The notes under the pieces were generated by a model. That model was not told where the DNA came from. It searched no databases and worked only from the letters and a program-made list of their open reading frames with translations. Of a DNA stretch of 24,473 nucleotides, positions 7,169 through 16,526 are shown piece by piece (position 1 is the stretch's first letter; the number at the start of each line of letters is the position of its first letter). A program made the translations under genes and the position numbers. Origin of the DNA: an uncultured Methanobrevibacter sp. (GTDB lineage Archaea > Methanobacteriota > Methanobacteria > Methanobacteriales > Methanobacteriaceae); contig CADBMS010000019.1 of assembly GCA_902795935.1 (NCBI GenBank), positions 1 to 24,473 on the forward strand, written 5' to 3'.

Positions 7169-8023
7169 ATGTCATCTGAAAATCCTTATATTAAATATTT
7201 AAGAGAAGATAGGCTTCCCCATATTTTCTGTCCTGGTTGTGGAAATGGAATTGTATTAAATACATTTTTTAAAGGAATGGAAAAAGCAGAAATTGGTTTA
7301 GATGATGTTTCATTAGTATCTGGTATTGGGTGTTCATCACGTATACCTGGATATGTTAAATGTGATTCATTACATACAACTCATGGTAGACCAATATCAT
7401 TTGCTACAGGTCTTAAATTAGCAAACCCTGAACGTAATGTTATAGTATTTAGTGGAGATGGAGATTCTGCTTCAATCGGTGGGAATCATTTAATACATGC
7501 TGCTAGAAAAAATATAGATTTGACAGTAATATGTATAAACAATAATATTTATGGAATGACTGGAGGTCAAATAAGCCCTACTTCACCAAAAGGAAGTTTT
7601 GGAACAACAGCTCCTTATGGTTCTTTTGAAAAATCGTTCCAATTATCGGAATTAGTAGCTGCTTCTGGAGCTAGTTATGTGGCAAGATACACTACAGCAC
7701 ATGCATTGATGTTAACATTTGCTATAGAATCTGCTTTAAAAACTAAAGGATTCAGTTTCATAGAAGTTGTAGCACAATGTCCAACATATTATGGTCGTAA
7801 AAATAAAATTAAACAACCTACTGATATGTTAATTTGGTTAAAAGATAATAGTATCTTTAAAATGCAAGCAGATAATATGGAGCCTAAAGAAAAAGAAGGA
7901 AAAATCATCATAGGTGAAATAACAAAACAACCACATGAAGAATATTCTGAAGAAATTTATAAATTAATTGAAAAACAATATGGTGACAAACCAAATGTTT
8001 TTAAATCAGCTTATAGAGGTTGA
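7169..8023 (+). CDS. korB: 2-oxoglutarate:ferredoxin oxidoreductase, beta (TPP-binding) subunit
   Basis: The 284-residue subunit binds thiamine diphosphate and a [4Fe-4S] cluster. Cys21 and Cys24 (FCPGCGN) and Cys55 (GIGCSS) are cluster ligands. SGDGDS (95-100) followed by INNNIYGMTGGQ (about 123-134) is the TPP/Mg2+ motif. A GGGGG run near the korA end serves as ribosome binding site. korC starts 4 bases after the stop, so the four genes form one transcript. Confidence 0.93.
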   Translation: MSSENPYIKYLREDRLPHIFCPGCGNGIVLNTFFKGMEKAEIGLDDVSLVSGIGCSSRIPGYVKCDSLHTTHGRPISFATGLKLANPERNVIVFSGDGDSASIGGNHLIHAARKNIDLTVICINNNIYGMTGGQISPTSPKGSFGTTAPYGSFEKSFQLSELVAASGASYVARYTTAHALMLTFAIESALKTKGFSFIEVVAQCPTYYGRKNKIKQPTDMLIWLKDNSIFKMQADNMEPKEKEGKIIIGEITKQPHEEYSEEIYKLIEKQYGDKPNVFKSAYRG

Positions 8024-8027
8024 TTAA

Positions 8028-8576
<549 letters not shown>

Positions 8577-8579
8577 ATA

Positions 8580-8613
8580 AAAAGAATATTTATATTATTC
8601 TTTTAACTATTTT
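8580..8613 (+). terminator. Hairpin plus T-run closing the kor operon
   Basis: AAAAGAATA (8580-8588) pairs perfectly over 9 bases with TATTCTTTT (8596-8604), with a 7-base loop. AACTA and seven T residues follow, then more T-rich sequence. It separates korDABC from sucC. Confidence 0.68.
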
Positions 8614-8770
8614 TTTAAAATTTTTATCAATAATATTTATTAATCCATCAAAACATATTATATATTAGTTATTTTTTGTTGTTGGAATTATTTTACATAT
8701 AAAAAATAATATTCATTTAAATTTCTTTCAGAAAATTAAAAAAACAAAATAATCTTTGGGGAGTTTGGGA

Positions 8771-9880
8771 ATGAAACTTTTTGAATTTAACGCTAAATCT
8801 TTATTTAAACAAAACGGTATACCTGTACCTGAAGGATATGTTGCTAAAACCAGTAAAGATGCTAGTAATATTGCAAAAAAAATGAATCGCCCAGTTGCAT
8901 TAAAAAGTCAAGTTTTAGTTGGAGGTCGTGGAAAAGCTGGTGGAATAAAATTTGCAGATAACCCTGGCCAAGCTAATGATATTTCAGAAACTTTATTAGG
9001 TAGCACTATTAATGGAGAAAAAGTTAAATTTTTATTAGTTGAAGAAAAAGCAAATATTTTAAATGAATTTTATGTTAGTGTGGCTGTTGATAGATTCAAT
9101 CAAAAAATATTAATAATGGCTAGTGCTGAAGGTGGAGTTGAAATAGAACAACTTGCTAAAACTAAACCTGAAAAAATCATAAAATATTATGTTAATCCTG
9201 AAGATAATTTCTTACCATTTGAAGCTAGAGAAATAGCTCGTAAAATGGGTGTAGGTAGTTCTAAAATATCTGAAGTTGGAAGAATTATATATAACTTATT
9301 CAATTTATTTGTAAAATATGATGCAAATTTGGCTGAAATTAACCCATTAGTTGCCACAGATAATGGTATAATTGCGGCTGATGCTAAATTAATAATTGAT
9401 GATGATGCATTATTCAGACATAAGGAATTAATGGATATTGAAGAATATTCTAAAGAAGAATTTGCATTTGTTAAGTTAGATGGAGATATAGCTGTTATTG
9501 GCAATGGAGCCGGTTTAACTTTAACTGGAATGGATATGATTAAATATAGTGGTGGTGAACCAGCAACATTTTTAGATATTGGTGGTGGAGCTTCAGAAGA
9601 ATCTATAACACGAGCTTTAGATTTAGTTATTAATTATAATCCTGTAAAAGTGGTTTTCTTAAATGTTCTTGGTGGAATTACTCGTGCGGATGACGTTGCT
9701 AAAGGAGTTATCAATGCATTCAATGCCTGTGATAAAAGTGTAGATATGGTTATCAGATTAACAGGTACTAATGAAGAAGAAGGTCAAAAATTATTAACTG
9801 AAGCAGGTATTCCTTTTGAAATTTCTATGGAAAAAGCAGCCATGAAAGCAGTTGAACTTAGAAATTCTAAATATGCATAG
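8771..9880 (+). CDS. sucC: Succinate-CoA ligase (ADP-forming), beta subunit
   Basis: Beta subunit of succinyl-CoA synthetase, linking succinate, CoA and ATP to succinyl-CoA, the substrate that Kor carboxylates. From ATG 8771 the product is 369 residues, the usual length. The frame continues back to a TTG at 8756, but the stretch between contains the GGGGAG and TTGGGA ribosome-binding candidates, so ATG is preferred. The N-terminal ATP-grasp domain shows Lys45 and GGRGKAGG (51-58); Asn191 (AEINPL) and Asp204 are the usual metal ligands. The C-terminal CoA-ligase domain has DIGGGAS and NVLGGITR. The alpha subunit (sucD) is not in this window. A 190-base gap with a terminator separates it from korC, so co-regulation would need separate promoters. 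Confidence 0.93.
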   Translation: MKLFEFNAKSLFKQNGIPVPEGYVAKTSKDASNIAKKMNRPVALKSQVLVGGRGKAGGIKFADNPGQANDISETLLGSTINGEKVKFLLVEEKANILNEFYVSVAVDRFNQKILIMASAEGGVEIEQLAKTKPEKIIKYYVNPEDNFLPFEAREIARKMGVGSSKISEVGRIIYNLFNLFVKYDANLAEINPLVATDNGIIAADAKLIIDDDALFRHKELMDIEEYSKEEFAFVKLDGDIAVIGNGAGLTLTGMDMIKYSGGEPATFLDIGGGASEESITRALDLVINYNPVKVVFLNVLGGITRADDVAKGVINAFNACDKSVDMVIRLTGTNEEEGQKLLTEAGIPFEISMEKAAMKAVELRNSKYA

Positions 9881-9998
9881 ATTTAGATTTTATTAAAATT
9901 GGGTATTGATAAAATATAAATCAAATTTTAAATTTTCTCAAAACTAATTTTATATATGTTAATTATTAGTATATTTACAAAAATAATTAATATTAACA

Positions 9999-11099
9999 TT
10001 AATTTAAGCTTCTAGATTTAAATGTTTTTATAGGTAATATTATATGAGCCACTACTAATGCTGAAATTATAAGATATCCCAGTAATGCAGATTCATTAAT
10101 TGAACGATTAAATATAAATAAACCTATAATGCTTTGGGATAAAAAAGCAGTTAATGAACCAATTAATAATGCTTCTCGCCCTAAATACTGTTTATTTCCT
10201 TCTTTTCTTTTAGTCCTATATTTTCTTAGTATTAATAATCCGCTAATACTAACAATTAATGTCCAAGATAATATGAAAAGTAATCCGAAATATCCAGCAT
10301 CATATGCAAATGCAAATATTCCTGGCAACATATAATCAATATAATCTTTTTTAACAATAAGTACTCCATAGAATATGTGGTAGGGTAGTCCAAAACTTTG
10401 AATTAACGTAATTGGTAGGGTTATATAACCATCAGATCCTCCAAGACAATTACTTCCCCAATAACAACTTCCTTGTACATGTCCCCAAAAGTTGGTGTTA
10501 ACTAGTACTGTTTTTAAACTTGAATAGGAATATTGTTCTAACCTACTAATTCTTAATAATGGACTTAAAACACTAGCATTTAGTATTCTAGATAATATTT
10601 CTAGTATTATAAATCCTCCAGCACCAGCCCCTATAAATCCAAGCACTGTTTTTGTGTTAAATCGACTTTCTTTTTTAAATGATTTGGACATTATAAAGTA
10701 ACTAATCACCCATCCTAAGAACCACAATATTAAGAAAGATTTATGCATTAATCCTCCAGAAACAGCAATTATAAAGAATAACATTAAACTAGCCGCTTTT
10801 ACAGAGCTTGATTTAATATCTTCTTCCGCAAGTAAATTTGCAGCTGCAGATATAGTTACCCATCCAAACACTGCTAAAACTCCGAGAGGGTGAGTAAATT
10901 CATGATGTGACAATACTGGTAATAATAATAATATTGCATCTACAGTAAATACTGCTCCAATTAATAATGTAAAAATTAACGCTAAGAATAAAACTAAACT
11001 TAATGGTAAATATATTATATTAAATAATATTAATATGACTACATGTATTAATATTGCAACTTCAATAATAAATTGTAAATTGGTGTGGGCAATAAACAT
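9999..11099 (-). CDS. Polytopic membrane protein of unknown function
   Basis: I do not recognise this 366-residue protein. It has about ten hydrophobic segments. Several cluster in residues 10-63; others lie near 71-91, 102-118, 121-137, 151-171, 226-249, 257-291, 309-331 and 338-356. A large loop (about 172-225) carries a distinctive motif with two Cys and many Gly: GHVQGSCYWGSNCLGGSDG (206-224). A loop basic at 292-300 is probably cytoplasmic. The layout of many helices around one large loop resembles polysaccharide polymerases or ligases of the Wzy/O-antigen type, but I see no motif that proves it. The start is the ATG at 11099; no strong ribosome binding site is visible and a TATA-like stretch lies about 35-48 bases upstream. 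Confidence 0.7.
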   Translation of the reverse strand: MFIAHTNLQFIIEVAILIHVVILILFNIIYLPLSLVLFLALIFTLLIGAVFTVDAILLLLPVLSHHEFTHPLGVLAVFGWVTISAAANLLAEEDIKSSSVKAASLMLFFIIAVSGGLMHKSFLILWFLGWVISYFIMSKSFKKESRFNTKTVLGFIGAGAGGFIILEILSRILNASVLSPLLRISRLEQYSYSSLKTVLVNTNFWGHVQGSCYWGSNCLGGSDGYITLPITLIQSFGLPYHIFYGVLIVKKDYIDYMLPGIFAFAYDAGYFGLLFILSWTLIVSISGLLILRKYRTKRKEGNKQYLGREALLIGSLTAFLSQSIIGLFIFNRSINESALLGYLIISALVVAHIILPIKTFKSRSLN

Positions 11100-11131
11100 A
11101 ATAATCTATTCTATTTTTTTATTTTTTAATT

Positions 11132-11147
11132 GATATATAATTATATC
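11132..11147 (-). promoter_or_regulatory. Candidate TATA region for the polytopic membrane protein
   Basis: GATATA and TATATC form a 6-bp inverted repeat around TAAT, giving TATA-like sequence on the minus strand 33-48 bases before the ATG at 11099. Initiation would fall near 11110-11115, leaving a very short leader, consistent with no obvious ribosome binding site. Confidence 0.3.
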
Positions 11148-11184
11148 TAAAAAAAGTTATTTGTAATTATTTAATATAACTTTT
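11148..11184 (-). terminator. Second hairpin plus T-run between the two minus-strand genes
   Basis: AAAAGTTAT (11152-11160) and ATAACTTTT (11176-11184) are exact 9-base complements with a 15-base loop. On the minus strand the second arm runs into seven T residues (complement of 11149-11155). It could be a back-up terminator for the DUF1002 transcript. Confidence 0.45.
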
Positions 11185-11215
11185 ATGAATTTTTGGCAGA
11201 ACTTGTATTCTTAAT

Positions 11216-11258
11216 CAAAAAAATTAGATTCGATTAAATATTTTTATTTAATGAATCT
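11216..11258 (-). terminator. Long hairpin plus T8 after the DUF1002 gene
   Basis: The arms 11226-11240 and 11245-11258 pair over 14 bases with one bulged G (11232) and a 4-base loop of T (A on the transcript). On the minus strand eight T residues follow closely (complement of 11216-11223). The hairpin begins 4 bases beyond the stop codon at 11262. Confidence 0.72.
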
Positions 11259-11261
11259 TGG

Positions 11262-12125
11262 TTATAAATTCAATAATTTTTTAATAAATTCAATAATTTG
11301 ATCTAAAAGTCCTGAACTTTGAACATCATTTGCAATTTTGTTTAATTCACTTTCAAATCCTTGAAGATCATCTTTAACTTGTTGAGTTTTAGAAACTGAT
11401 TCTGCGATATCTTGTGCTTGTGAATTGTCAATATTGATATTCATATTATTGGCAATGTTTATTACAATCATTTTAATATCATTGACAGTTGTAGCGTTAT
11501 TTTTTTCTGCTTGTTCTTTAACTTCAGAGAATAAATCCGCGATTTTATCACCGTTAACTCCAGTTTCATTAGCTAATTCTGTTTCTAAGTATAATTCTTC
11601 AGTTGATGCTTTTTTAACAGAATCTGGTATGTTACTACCAACAGCAGATTCATAAGACTTCAAAACTCCTGCAAGTGCTGCTTCTCCTGAAGCAACTATA
11701 GGGGATGATACTACAACATACCCTTTATTAATACCTGCTGATTCTAATGCATTAGCATACATTTTTGGAGTTACAGTAGTAATTTTACTTTTATCAACAA
11801 TTACTTTTATATTATCTCTATTAACATTTAAATCAACAAAAGCGCATGAAAATATGTTTTTTGATGAATATGTATCGCCTGTAATTTCTTTGGATATCTT
11901 ATTAACATCATTAGCAGTTATAATATCCATAGGAACAGAATTTAAATCTTGGTCAGTTTTAGTTTGAAAATAATCAATCATACTATTTTTATATGCATTG
12001 TTATTGGCAGTAGTTTCACCAATTGTAATGGATGTTCCAAGTTTTTCAACAGAAGTTCCATATACTGCATATAATGGACTTATTATCATTAATATGATTA
12101 ATATGCCTACAATATATTTTTTCAT
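11262..12125 (-). CDS. Secreted DUF1002 domain protein
   Basis: Function unknown. The 287-residue product has an N-terminal signal segment (1-20, probable cut near LYA-VYG) and then a DUF1002-like domain, recognised from VTPKMYANALESAGI and VVSSPIVASGEAALAGVLK. Related proteins are mainly known to me from Firmicutes. A charged helical C-terminal part (about 190-287) ends in a hydrophobic-basic helix, IIEFIKKLLNL. It is presumably exported and lies outside or attached to the membrane. The start is very well supported: GAGGTGGT, near-complementary to the 16S rRNA 3' end, lies 5 bases before the ATG (complement of 12131-12138). It is flanked by its own terminator and an intergenic region, so probably monocistronic. 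Confidence 0.85.
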   Translation of the reverse strand: MKKYIVGILIILMIISPLYAVYGTSVEKLGTSITIGETTANNNAYKNSMIDYFQTKTDQDLNSVPMDIITANDVNKISKEITGDTYSSKNIFSCAFVDLNVNRDNIKVIVDKSKITTVTPKMYANALESAGINKGYVVVSSPIVASGEAALAGVLKSYESAVGSNIPDSVKKASTEELYLETELANETGVNGDKIADLFSEVKEQAEKNNATTVNDIKMIVINIANNMNINIDNSQAQDIAESVSKTQQVKDDLQGFESELNKIANDVQSSGLLDQIIEFIKKLLNL

Positions 12126-12237
12126 TTGTTACCACCTCAACCATATATTGATACATATTATAATGCAGTTCTAAGATATAAATACAGCAGATAAATCTTC
12201 TTATTAATAAAAATAAAATATGAAAAAATTGAATTAA

Positions 12238-13152
12238 TTAACCTAAAAGGACAACTCTGCTCTCTTGAGATTCATTAATAATTTCTTTACTACATAAATC
12301 TCCAATATTTTTAGCAAAATTTTTAACTTCAGAAAACATAGGCATATTATTTAATTCTAAACGTTGACGTGAATAACCAACAAACATATAAGCTTTAATT
12401 TCAACAAAATCTGGTGATGCTTTATTGATTAAATTTGCATAACCCTCACTATCAAACATATTTTTTCCATTAACTGCAGTAATACGAATAACTCTACGGC
12501 AATTTAAAGAAGACATATGCTCTAAAGAACTATTTAATAAATCCCAAGCTCCTTCAATTTGAGGTCTGCATAATGATTTATATGTTTTTTTATCAGGAGC
12601 ATCTAAAGATAAATATAATTGAGTAGGATCTTCATCTAAAGTTTTAAATTGATTTGGAGTTAAACCATTACTAACTAAAAAAGTAGTGAATTTTCTATGA
12701 TTAAATTCAGAAATTAAAGCACTAATTTCAGGATATAACATAGGTTCTCCTGCTAAAGAGATTGCTGCATTAGTGGGATTATTACATTCTTTCAACTTTT
12801 TAGGGTTGGAGTTATTATTACCAAAAAATCCACATAAAAGATTGCGTTGAGCTTCAATACACTCATCAATTATTTCTTTAGGCTCATCATATTTTCCTTT
12901 CCATTCAAAATTAGTATTAGAAAGATCTCTCCAACAAAAAAGGCACTGTTGATGACAAAAAGGAACACTTGGTGACATTTGTAAACATCTGTGGCTTTTA
13001 ATACCATAAAATTTTTCTTTATAACAAACTCCTTCATCTAAAATGCTTTTTTTAGTCCAATGACATATTTTAGTAGCAGCATGATGATGTTTACCTGCAA
13101 ATCTATATCCCATTTTTTGCAATTTTTGTAATTGATTATCTTTAAGTATCAT
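12238..13152 (-). CDS. taw1: tRNA 4-demethylwyosine synthase Taw1 (TYW1), radical SAM
   Basis: Condenses N1-methylguanosine-37 of tRNA-Phe with a two-carbon unit from pyruvate to form 4-demethylwyosine, a radical SAM reaction. The 304-residue product has the radical SAM motif Cys66-x3-Cys70-x2-Cys73 (FCHQQCLFCW). It also has the second-cluster cysteines Cys30, Cys43 and Cys56, spaced 13 and 13 as in the M. jannaschii enzyme. SLAGEPMLYP (about 153-162) and YLSLDAPDKKTY match the family barrel. GAGGGT lies about 5 bases before the ATG. Gene symbol usage varies (taw1/tyw1). It is transcribed divergently from tpiA. Confidence 0.95.
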   Translation of the reverse strand: MILKDNQLQKLQKMGYRFAGKHHHAATKICHWTKKSILDEGVCYKEKFYGIKSHRCLQMSPSVPFCHQQCLFCWRDLSNTNFEWKGKYDEPKEIIDECIEAQRNLLCGFFGNNNSNPKKLKECNNPTNAAISLAGEPMLYPEISALISEFNHRKFTTFLVSNGLTPNQFKTLDEDPTQLYLSLDAPDKKTYKSLCRPQIEGAWDLLNSSLEHMSSLNCRRVIRITAVNGKNMFDSEGYANLINKASPDFVEIKAYMFVGYSRQRLELNNMPMFSEVKNFAKNIGDLCSKEIINESQESRVVLLG

Positions 13153-13235
13153 TCTACCCTCTTTAAAATTAATCTATTAACCTCAGAAATTAATCTTATA
13201 TTATAATATATTTTAAAAAAATTTTTAATATTGAT

Positions 13236-13243
13236 TTTATATA
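13236..13243 (+). promoter_or_regulatory. TATA box for tpiA-pgk
   Basis: An exact TTTATATA lies 50-57 bases before the tpiA ATG and predicts initiation near 13266, with the ribosome binding site (AAGGTGA, 13280-13286) in the leader. The 140-base divergent gap also has TATA-like sequence at about 13197-13210 suitable for taw1 on the other strand. Confidence 0.5.
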
Positions 13244-13292
13244 AATTTAAAATATAATAATATTTAATAATAATTAGTTAAGGTGAAACTAA

Positions 13293-13970
13293 ATGGATAA
13301 ATTTGAAACACCCATAGTAATTTTAAATTTTAAAACTTATTTAGAATCAACAGGGATTAATGCACTTAATTTAGCAAAAACATGTGAAAAAGTATCAAAA
13401 GAAACTGGAATTAACTTTGCAGTAGCACCTCAAGCATTAGATGTTTATAGATTGGCTCAAGAAATAGAAATACCTATTTTAACACAACATATAGACCCTA
13501 TAACTCCAGGAGGACATACTGGAGATATATTACTAGAATGTGCTAAAGAAGCAGGAGTTCAAGGTACTTTAATTAATCATTCAGAACAAAGAATGAATTT
13601 AACAGATATTGATAACGTTATACAAAAAACTAAAGAAAATAATTTAATTAATATTGTGTGTACAAATAATATTAATACTAGTGCTGCAGTTGCAACATTA
13701 AATCCAGATTTTATTGCTGTAGAGCCTCCAGAACTTATAGGTTCGGGAATACCTGTATCTCAAGCAGAACCTGAAGTAGTTGAGGGTACAACTGCTACTG
13801 TTAAAAGTATAAATTCTTCAATTGGAGTTTTATGTGGTGCTGGTATAAGTACTGGTGATGATATGAAAGCTGCTATAGATTTAGGTGCTGAAGGAGTTTT
13901 ATTAGCTTCAGGCATAATTAAAGCAGATAATCAAGAAAAAGCACTATTAGATTTAGTAAGTAAAATATAA
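13293..13970 (+). CDS. tpiA: Triosephosphate isomerase (archaeal type)
   Basis: Interconverts glyceraldehyde 3-phosphate and dihydroxyacetone phosphate in the cytoplasm; in an autotrophic or acetate-using methanogen mainly for gluconeogenesis. The 225-residue length is the short archaeal form, smaller than the roughly 250-residue bacterial/eukaryotic enzyme. Catalytic residues are visible: Lys14 (LNFKTYLES), His96 (LINHSEQR) and Glu144 (AVEPPELIG). A phosphate-binding CGAGIS follows at 181-186. AAGGTGA, an excellent Shine-Dalgarno, lies 6 bases before the ATG. pgk follows after 62 bases and is probably co-transcribed. Confidence 0.96.
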   Translation: MDKFETPIVILNFKTYLESTGINALNLAKTCEKVSKETGINFAVAPQALDVYRLAQEIEIPILTQHIDPITPGGHTGDILLECAKEAGVQGTLINHSEQRMNLTDIDNVIQKTKENNLINIVCTNNINTSAAVATLNPDFIAVEPPELIGSGIPVSQAEPEVVEGTTATVKSINSSIGVLCGAGISTGDDMKAAIDLGAEGVLLASGIIKADNQEKALLDLVSKI

Positions 13971-14032
13971 AACTTATATTGTAAATACAAAATAATAAAT
14001 ATAATTATTACTTATTATGGTGGAATTAGCAG

Positions 14033-15256
14033 ATGGCTCTTAACTTTAACACAATGGATGATTTTCAATTTGAGAATAAAACAGTTCTAATAAGAATTGA
14101 TATTAACTCTCCTGTAGATCCTAGTTCAGGATTAATATTAGATGATACTAGAATGAAACTTCATGCAGAATCTTTAAAAGAATTGTCTGACAGTGGTGCT
14201 AAAACTGTAATATTGGCACATCAAAGTAGGCCTGGAAAAAAGGATTTTACTACTTTAAAACAACATGCCAATGTTTTGGGAAAAATCATTGGTAAACCTG
14301 TTAAATATATTGATGACATTTTTGGAAAATCTGCTAAAGAATCAATTAAAGATTTAAAATCTGGTGAACTTTTATTATTAGAAAATGTGCGCTTTTATTC
14401 TGAAGAAATATTAAATAGGGATGCAGAAGAACAATCTAAAACGCATTTAGTTCAAAATTTATCACCAATTATTGATTTTTTTATTAATGATGCATTTGCT
14501 ACTGCACATAGATCTCAAACATCCCTTGTAGGTTTTGCAAGTGAGGTTCCTTCAATTGCAGGTAGGGTTATGGAAAATGAATTAACTACTTTATATGGTG
14601 CAATTGATAATGTTGAAAGACCTTGCGTTTATGTTTTAGGTGGGGTTAAAGTTGATGATTCTATTGAAGTTATGGAAAATGTTTTAGAAAATGGATCTGC
14701 TGATTTTATTTTAACTTCTGGCCTTGTTGCAAATATTTTTCTTTTAGCATCTATTGGGCATATTGGTAAATGCAATGAAGAATTTATTATTAATAAAGGT
14801 TATTCTAATTTTGTGGATGTTGCTTCTAGATTATTGGATAATTTTTCTGATAAAATTTTAATCCCTATAGATGTTGCTGTTTCTGATGATGGTAAACGAG
14901 TTGATGTTTTAGTTGATAATATTCCAAATTTATCTATTTTTGATATTGGTACTAAAACTATTCAAGAATATGCTAAGGTTATCCGTAATGCTAAAACATT
15001 GTTTGCTAATGGACCTGCAGGCGTTTTTGAAGATCCGTTATTTAGTATAGGTACTGATGATATTTTAAATTCTATTGCTTCTTCTGAAGCATTTTCTATT
15101 ATTGGTGGGGGTCATTTAGCTGCTGCTGCTGTTCAAATGGGGTTTGAAGATAATATGGACCATATTAGTAGTGGTGGTGGTGCTAGTATTAATTTGTTAG
15201 CAGGTAAAGACTTACCTGTAGTTCATATTTTGAATGAATTTTCTTCAAAAAAATAA
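14033..15256 (+). CDS. pgk: Phosphoglycerate kinase
   Basis: Transfers phosphate between 1,3-bisphosphoglycerate and ADP, a cytoplasmic step adjacent to triose phosphate metabolism. The 407-residue product is full length. N-domain substrate residues appear in RIDINSPVD (21-29), LAHQSRPG (61-68), ENVRFYS (117-123) and HRSQTS (159-164). The nucleotide domain shows LGGVKVDDS, NGPAGVFE and the IGGGHLAAA loop. GGTGG lies about 9 bases before the ATG. It follows tpiA closely. The 199 bases downstream, before the tRNAs, hold no gene I can support, only AT-rich sequence and the tRNA promoter. Confidence 0.96.
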   Translation: MALNFNTMDDFQFENKTVLIRIDINSPVDPSSGLILDDTRMKLHAESLKELSDSGAKTVILAHQSRPGKKDFTTLKQHANVLGKIIGKPVKYIDDIFGKSAKESIKDLKSGELLLLENVRFYSEEILNRDAEEQSKTHLVQNLSPIIDFFINDAFATAHRSQTSLVGFASEVPSIAGRVMENELTTLYGAIDNVERPCVYVLGGVKVDDSIEVMENVLENGSADFILTSGLVANIFLLASIGHIGKCNEEFIINKGYSNFVDVASRLLDNFSDKILIPIDVAVSDDGKRVDVLVDNIPNLSIFDIGTKTIQEYAKVIRNAKTLFANGPAGVFEDPLFSIGTDDILNSIASSEAFSIIGGGHLAAAAVQMGFEDNMDHISSGGGASINLLAGKDLPVVHILNEFSSKK

Positions 15257-15418
15257 CTTTAATATTTAAATTTTTCATAAAAAATAGAAAGATTTATCAT
15301 GTGTAAAGTATAATCTTGAATTGTTACTATATTACTATTATGGTGTTTTACTAAGAGTTTACATATTTCATTATTGAAATTTATAAATCATATCTATCTA
15401 TGAGGCATTAATCGTAAT

Positions 15419-15430
15419 GTATATATATTA
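15419..15430 (+). promoter_or_regulatory. TATA box for the tRNA-Thr-Pro-Tyr cluster
   Basis: TGTATATATATT is centred about 32 bases before tRNA-Thr, placing transcription start a few bases ahead of the mature 5' end, as usual for archaeal tRNA genes. Confidence 0.5.
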
Positions 15431-15455
15431 GTATGTACTAAAGTTAATTAGTGAT

Positions 15456-15529
15456 GCCTCGGTGGCTCAGTCTGGTAGAGCGCTAGACTTGTAATCTAGT
15501 GGTCGCGGGTTCAATTCCCGCCCGGGGCT
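15456..15529 (+). tRNA. tRNA-Thr (anticodon TGT)
   Basis: Full cloverleaf of 74 bases. The acceptor GCCTCGG pairs with CCGGGGC (one T-G pair), anticodon stem CTAGA/TCTAG encloses loop CTTGTAA, and the T arm is GCGGG-TTCAATT-CCCGC. The discriminator base is T and no CCA is encoded. A 6-bp inverted repeat (TCTAAG/CTTAGA, 15529-15548) immediately follows in the spacer before tRNA-Pro. Confidence 0.97.
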
Positions 15530-15573
15530 CTAAGTAGAGTTGCTTAGAACTAAAGATGAATATAATATATTTA

Positions 15574-15651
<78 letters not shown>

Positions 15652-15656
15652 TAATT

Positions 15657-15738
<82 letters not shown>

Positions 15739-15798
15739 TTGGTTAACATAAATCAATTGTTGTATGAATACTACATGATTATAATTTAGAATAGATAA

Positions 15799-15807
15799 TT
15801 ATATATA
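15799..15807 (+). promoter_or_regulatory. TATA box for tRNA-Asp-Lys (and possibly rpoH)
   Basis: TTATATATA lies about 43-51 bases before tRNA-Asp in the 116-base gap after tRNA-Tyr. Initiation would be near 15830, leaving a short leader to be trimmed. It may also drive rpoH by read-through. Confidence 0.45.
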
Positions 15808-15848
15808 CTATTAATAAGAAGATAATTAATTGTTCTAAATATGGAGCG

Positions 15849-15921
<73 letters not shown>

Positions 15922-15938
15922 TTTCAAGTAATATCATA

Positions 15939-16013
<75 letters not shown>

Positions 16014-16067
16014 TTTATTTCTAATTTTTTTAAAATATATGCGGTTTTTATAAGTGGAGGATATATA

Positions 16068-16307
16068 GTGAAAAAAGATATCTTAAAACATGAGCTAGTT
16101 CCTGAACACGTAATTTTGTCAGAACAAAAAGACGTTAAAAAAGTATTGACTGAATTAAATATCCGAAAAGATCAATTACCAAAAATTAATTCTGATGATC
16201 CTGTAATTAAAGCAATAGAAGCTGAAGTAGGGGATGTAATTAAAATAACTAGAAAAAGTGATACTGCAGGTAAATTTGTAACATATCGTGTAGTACAACA
16301 AAATTAA
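16068..16307 (+). CDS. rpoH: DNA-directed RNA polymerase subunit H (Rpo5)
   Basis: Small archaeal polymerase subunit, homologous to the C-terminal domain of eukaryotic Rpb5; sits at the lower jaw near incoming DNA. The product is 79 residues, the normal size: KHELVPEHVILSE at the N-terminus and IKITRKSDTAGKFVTYRVV at the C-terminus are typical. The start is GTG 16068, supported by GTGGAGG at 16054-16060. The same frame is open back through two tRNA genes, which is an artefact. It begins the polymerase gene cluster; 219 bases of AT-rich sequence with no recognisable gene separate it from rpoB2. Confidence 0.95.
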   Translation: MKKDILKHELVPEHVILSEQKDVKKVLTELNIRKDQLPKINSDDPVIKAIEAEVGDVIKITRKSDTAGKFVTYRVVQQN

Positions 16308-16526
16308 CATGGAAAATAACTATATTAATTTTTAATGCATTACATTTATTTATAATCAAATACCATTCATTTTAAAGGATTAAAATAATCTAAATAGTAT
16401 TTTAATGATAATAACTTAAAATTGGCATGATTTTTCTTAAAATTAATTAATTATAACATAATTAAGAAGAAAATTAAAAAAATGAAAATTATAAAAATTT
16501 AGCTAAATTATTTTTGGAGGCAGTCC

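Noticed and set aside
9187..9504. 105-codon antisense frame in sucC
   Set aside because: It lies wholly within a clear CDS and reads as a low-complexity mirror of it. The same holds for the antisense frames in asd, korA, rpoB2, rpoA1 and rpoA2.
10129..10335. Plus-strand 68-codon frame within the membrane-protein gene
   Set aside because: It is a shadow of the minus-strand gene, with no ribosome binding site.
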